Source: CAVURS01 sp963795385 (lineage in GTDB: Bacteria > Actinomycetota > Actinomycetes > Actinomycetales > CAVURS01). Taken from it: a DNA stretch of 64,000 bases. Location of the stretch: the NCBI GenBank assembly GCA_963795385.1, contig CAWCHK010000014.1, positions 310,001 through 374,000 on the forward strand, in the 5' to 3' direction. Positions 61,106-64,000 of this stretch are shown one piece after another (position 1 is the first letter of the stretch; the number at the start of each line of letters is the position of its first letter). Both the position numbers and the translations under genes were made by a program. The notes under the pieces were generated by a model that searched no databases, was not told where the DNA came from, and saw only the letters and a list, made by a program, of their open reading frames with translations.

Positions 61106-62636
61106 ATGACCGACCAGCTGCAGGCGCCGCACGACGTCGCCGCACCGCGACGTACCCGCGGAGCGCGCGCCGTCGCGCGGCACGCGAGCAACCGAGGCGA
61201 GGGCTTCGGTCGCTTCGTCGGTCTGACCACCCTCGGCGCCCTGCTCCCCGGTGTCGGCCTGCTGATCGCCGGCCGCCGCAGGGCGGGCGCGGCCGTCCTC
61301 CTGGTCATCGCCGCCATCCTCGCCGCCGGCGGCTACCTGCTCGCCACCGGGCGGGCCAAGAGCTTCGGGATCAACACCGCCGTCGACCCGCGCTCCCTGC
61401 TGATCCTGGCCGTCGTCATGATCGTCGGGGGCCTGCTCTGGTGCGCGGTCATCATCGCCACCGCCCTCGCCGCTCGCAGCCCCCGCCTCACCGGCCTGCA
61501 GCGGGCGATGGGCGTCGTCCTGGTCGCGTCCCTCTGCCTCACCGTGGGCCTGCCGAGCGCCATGGCCGCCCACTACTCGCTGATCCAGCGCGACCTGATC
61601 GACACTGTCTTCGCCTCCGCGCCGGAGACCCCGAAGCCCGGCGTGGCCGCCCCCAAGCCGGCCGCCGCGGACCCGTGGGCCAAGACCCCGCGGGTGACGA
61701 TCCTGCTGGTCGGCTCGGACGCCGGCGCCGACCGGACCGGCGTGCGGACCGACTCGATCATGGTCGCGAGCATCGACACGAAGACCGGCGACACGGTCCT
61801 GTTCGGCCTCCCCCGCAACCTGGAGAAGGTGCCGTTCCCGGCGAACGACCCGCTCAGCAAGGTCTGGCCCAACGGCTTCAACTGCGGCAACGTCTGCCTG
61901 CTCAACGCGATCTGGCAGCAGGGCGAGGCGAACAAGCGACTCTTCCCCGGCGACAAGCACCCCGGCCTCACCGCCACCCGCGACGCGGTCGGCGAGGTGC
62001 TGGGCATCGGGATCGACTACTACACGGTCATCAACCTGCACGGCTTCCAGGGCCTGGTGGACGCGATGGGCGGCGTACGCGTCAACGTGACGAAGCGGCT
62101 CCCGATCGGCGGCAGCCACGACGCCAGCGGCCGCGTGCTGACGAACCCGGTCTCCTACATCACGCCGGGCAAGAACAAGAAGCTGTCCGGCTACCAGGCC
62201 CTCTGGTACGCGCGGTCGCGGTTCAGCACCGACGACTACGACCGGATGCGTCGTCAGCGCTGCATGGTCGGCGCCCTGGTCACGCAGTCCAACCCGGTCA
62301 AGCTCCTGCAGAAGTACCCCAAGCTGGCGTCGGTCGCCAAGAACAACATCAGCACCGACATCCCGCGCCAGGACCTGCCGGCCTGGGTCACGCTGGTCGA
62401 GCGGATGCAGGACGCCAAGATCACCAGCCTGCCGTTCACCTCGAGCGTCGTGAACACCTCGAACCCGGACTTCGACCGGATCCACTCGTTGGTGACCAAG
62501 GCGATCAAGGCGTCGACCAAGACGTCGACCACCACGACGACGTCCGCGAGCGGGACGACGGGTACGACGGGTACGACGGGCGAAGACGGGGAAGACGTCG
62601 AGCAGCAAGTCCCAGGACGTCTCGCAGGTCTGTTGA
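61106..62636 (+). CDS. LytR-CpsA-Psr (LCP) family protein, frameshifted near the C-terminus
   Basis: ATG at 61106 behind GAGAGGAAC. Three to four membrane helices in residues 35-160 are followed by the LCP domain: 'VTILLVGSDAGADRTGVRTD', 'DTVLFGLPRNLEKVPFPAND', 'GVRVNVTKRLPIGG' and 'GYQALWYARSRFSTDDYDRM'. The conserved Arg/Asp residues that bind polyprenyl phosphate are present. Attaches wall polymers to peptidoglycan. At about 62580-62582, just after a 9-bp ACGACGGGT tandem repeat, one extra base breaks the frame. Without it the protein ends 'KTSSSKSQDVSQVC' at 62636 (509 residues). As read, it would run on to about 62806 into the next gene. Confidence 0.88.
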
Positions 62637-62708
62637 GTTGCCGGGCTCGCCTTCGGGCGAGCCGGACCGCGGACCGGACCGGGGGCCGGTTGACCCGCCT
62701 GCCGGCCG

Positions 62709-64000
62709 TCAGGGCGTCAGGACCTCCAGCTCGCCGTCGGCGTACCGCTTGCGCAGCTGCTTCTTGTCGAACTTGCCCACGCTCGTCTTGGGCACCTCGT
62801 CGATGAAGGCCCACCGCTCCGGCACCTGCCACCTGGCCACCCGGCCGGCCAGGTAGTCCCGCAGCTCGGGCACGTCCAGGCTCTCGCCCTCGGCGACGAC
62901 GACGGTGGCCAGCGGCCGCTCGCCCCACTTCTCGTCGGGCACGCCGACCACGCTGGCCTCGAGCACCTTCGGGTGGGCCATCAGGTGGTTCTCCAGGTCG
63001 ACCGAGGAGATCCACTCGCCACCGGACTTGATGACGTCCTTGGCCCGGTCGGTGAGCCGCAGGAAGCCGTCGTGGGTCAGCGAGCCCACGTCGCCGGTGC
63101 GCAGCCAGCCGTCGTCGAACTTGACCAGGTTCTCGGTCTCGTCCTCGGCCTCGCGGACGTAGTACGAGCCGGTGATCCACGGGCCACGCACTTCGAGCTC
63201 GCCGACGCTCTCGCCGTCCCACGGCATCAGGCTGCTGTCCGGCCCGACCAGCCGGGCCTCGACCAGCGCGGCCAGCCGGCCCTGGGTGTCGCGGTAGTCC
63301 CAGGCCTCGTCCTCACCGGCCTGCACCGGCGGCACGGCGATGGTGCCCAGCGGTGACATCTCGGTCATCCCCCAGGCGTGCCGGACGGTGATGCCGTGCC
63401 GCTCCTGCAGGGCCCGCTGCAGGCTGGGCGCCGCGGCCGAGCCGCCGATGATGACGTGCCGCAGGGACGACGTGTCGATCTCCGGGTGCTCGTCCAGGTA
63501 GCGCAGCAGGTCGGTGAAGATCGTCGGTACGGCGCCGCTGCTGGTCACCCGCTCGGTCTGGATCATCTGCGCGAGAGGCGCGGCCTGCAGGAAGCGGTCC
63601 GGCATGATCATCGCCGCGCCGGTCAGCATCCCGGCGTACGGCAGGCCCCAGGCGTTCGCGTGGAAGAGCGGCACGATCGCCAGCACCCGGTCGCTCTGGC
63701 GCAGGTCGAAGCTGCTCGGCAGCGCGGACGTCATGGTGTGCAGGAAGTTGGACCGGTGGCTGTAGACCACGCCCTTGGGGTTGCCGGTCGTGCCGGAGGT
63801 GTAGCACATCGCCGCCGGCGCGCGCTCGTCCAGCAGCGGCCAGTCGAAGCGGTCCGGCTGGGCGTCCAGCAGCTCGCGGTAGTCGTGCACCTCGCGCCGC
63901 CCAGCGCCGCCGAGGGCTTCCCGGACCTCGTCCGGGACGGCGCCGTTGACGATCACCACGCGCACCTTGGGCAGGTGCTCGAGCAGCTTCGCGAACGGCG
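62709..64000 (-). CDS. Fatty-acyl-CoA synthetase (AMP-forming), start beyond the window
   Basis: 430 residues visible; the N-terminus lies past the right edge. The adenylate-forming motifs are 'AAMCYTSGTTGNPKGVVYSH' (A3), 'HAWGMTEMSPLGT' (A5), 'DGWLRTGDVGSLTHDGFLRL' (A7) and 'DRAKDVIKSGGEWISSVDLE' (A8), with the catalytic Lys in 'PKTSVGKFDKKQLRKRY' (A10). The pattern suits medium/long-chain acyl-CoA ligases (FadD-like). Convergent with the LCP gene. Confidence 0.92.
   Translation of the reverse strand, partial: PFAKLLEHLPKVRVVIVNGAVPDEVREALGGAGRREVHDYRELLDAQPDRFDWPLLDERAPAAMCYTSGTTGNPKGVVYSHRSNFLHTMTSALPSSFDLRQSDRVLAIVPLFHANAWGLPYAGMLTGAAMIMPDRFLQAAPLAQMIQTERVTSSGAVPTIFTDLLRYLDEHPEIDTSSLRHVIIGGSAAAPSLQRALQERHGITVRHAWGMTEMSPLGTIAVPPVQAGEDEAWDYRDTQGRLAALVEARLVGPDSSLMPWDGESVGELEVRGPWITGSYYVREAEDETENLVKFDDGWLRTGDVGSLTHDGFLRLTDRAKDVIKSGGEWISSVDLENHLMAHPKVLEASVVGVPDEKWGERPLATVVVAEGESLDVPELRDYLAGRVARWQVPERWAFIDEVPKTSVGKFDKKQLRKRYADGELEVLTP

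Overview
The window is GC-rich (codon third positions almost all G/C) and reads as the chromosome of a motile actinobacterium, most likely a Nocardioides-like member of the Propionibacteriales. This is inferred from many GTG starts, leaderless promoters, GTP-dependent PEP carboxykinase, a Gram-positive flagellum without P/L-ring genes, and actinobacterial neighbours such as upp, tadA and an LCP protein. No phage, insertion sequence or CRISPR array was seen.

Layout. 1-2.6 kb: a glycine-rich surface protein cut by the window edge and two paralogous lipoproteins. 2.7-9.1 kb: a HerA-type ATPase, an actinobacterial ParB-like gene, a LytR_C membrane protein, a DinB-fold protein, a glycogen-debranching-type glucosidase and a membrane diguanylate cyclase. 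9.2-39.4 kb: a nearly complete flagellar locus. flgN-flgK-flgL-fliW point left. fliA, fliC, fliD, fliS and the long run flgB to csrA point right. 39.5-46.8 kb (minus strand): an EAL-HDOD protein, a signal peptidase fused to a LamG domain, a TasA-like matrix protein with a SipW-type signal, a GAF-GGDEF protein, a membrane PAS-EAL protein and a 61-residue protein. 46.9-53.3 kb: two exported or unknown proteins, tRNA-Ser, tadA with its partner, upp, a PH-domain membrane protein and an AbiEi/DUF559 gene bounded by palindromic repeats. 53.3-57.9 kb: pntB, pntAB, and pntAA and a GGDEF gene whose frames are broken by 12 single-base indels. 58-64 kb: a tiny ORF, tRNA-Arg, pckG, tRNA-Ser, an LCP protein and a partial acyl-CoA ligase.

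How it fits together. A promoter of flagellar sigma (FliA/WhiG) type, TCAG/TCAA/TAAG - 15 or 16 nt - GCCGATNN, can be read by eye at a dozen places. These are upstream of flgN, fliA, fliC, flgB, flbD/motA, fliM and flhA, and also of a lipoprotein, the membrane GGDEF gene, the EAL-HDOD gene, the TasA-like/signal-peptidase pair and (weaker -35) the small ORF-EAL-GGDEF operon. The window therefore suggests one regulon linking flagellar assembly, c-di-GMP turnover and export of an extracellular fibre-like protein. CsrA and its antagonist FliW are both present, and two ANGGA motifs lie in the flagellin leader, one overlapping the ribosome binding site. No chemotaxis gene lies in the window, and FliM lacks the usual CheY-binding N-terminus.

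Limits: everything comes from reading the sequence. Promoters, starts and remote families are inferences, and several frameshifts may be sequencing errors.
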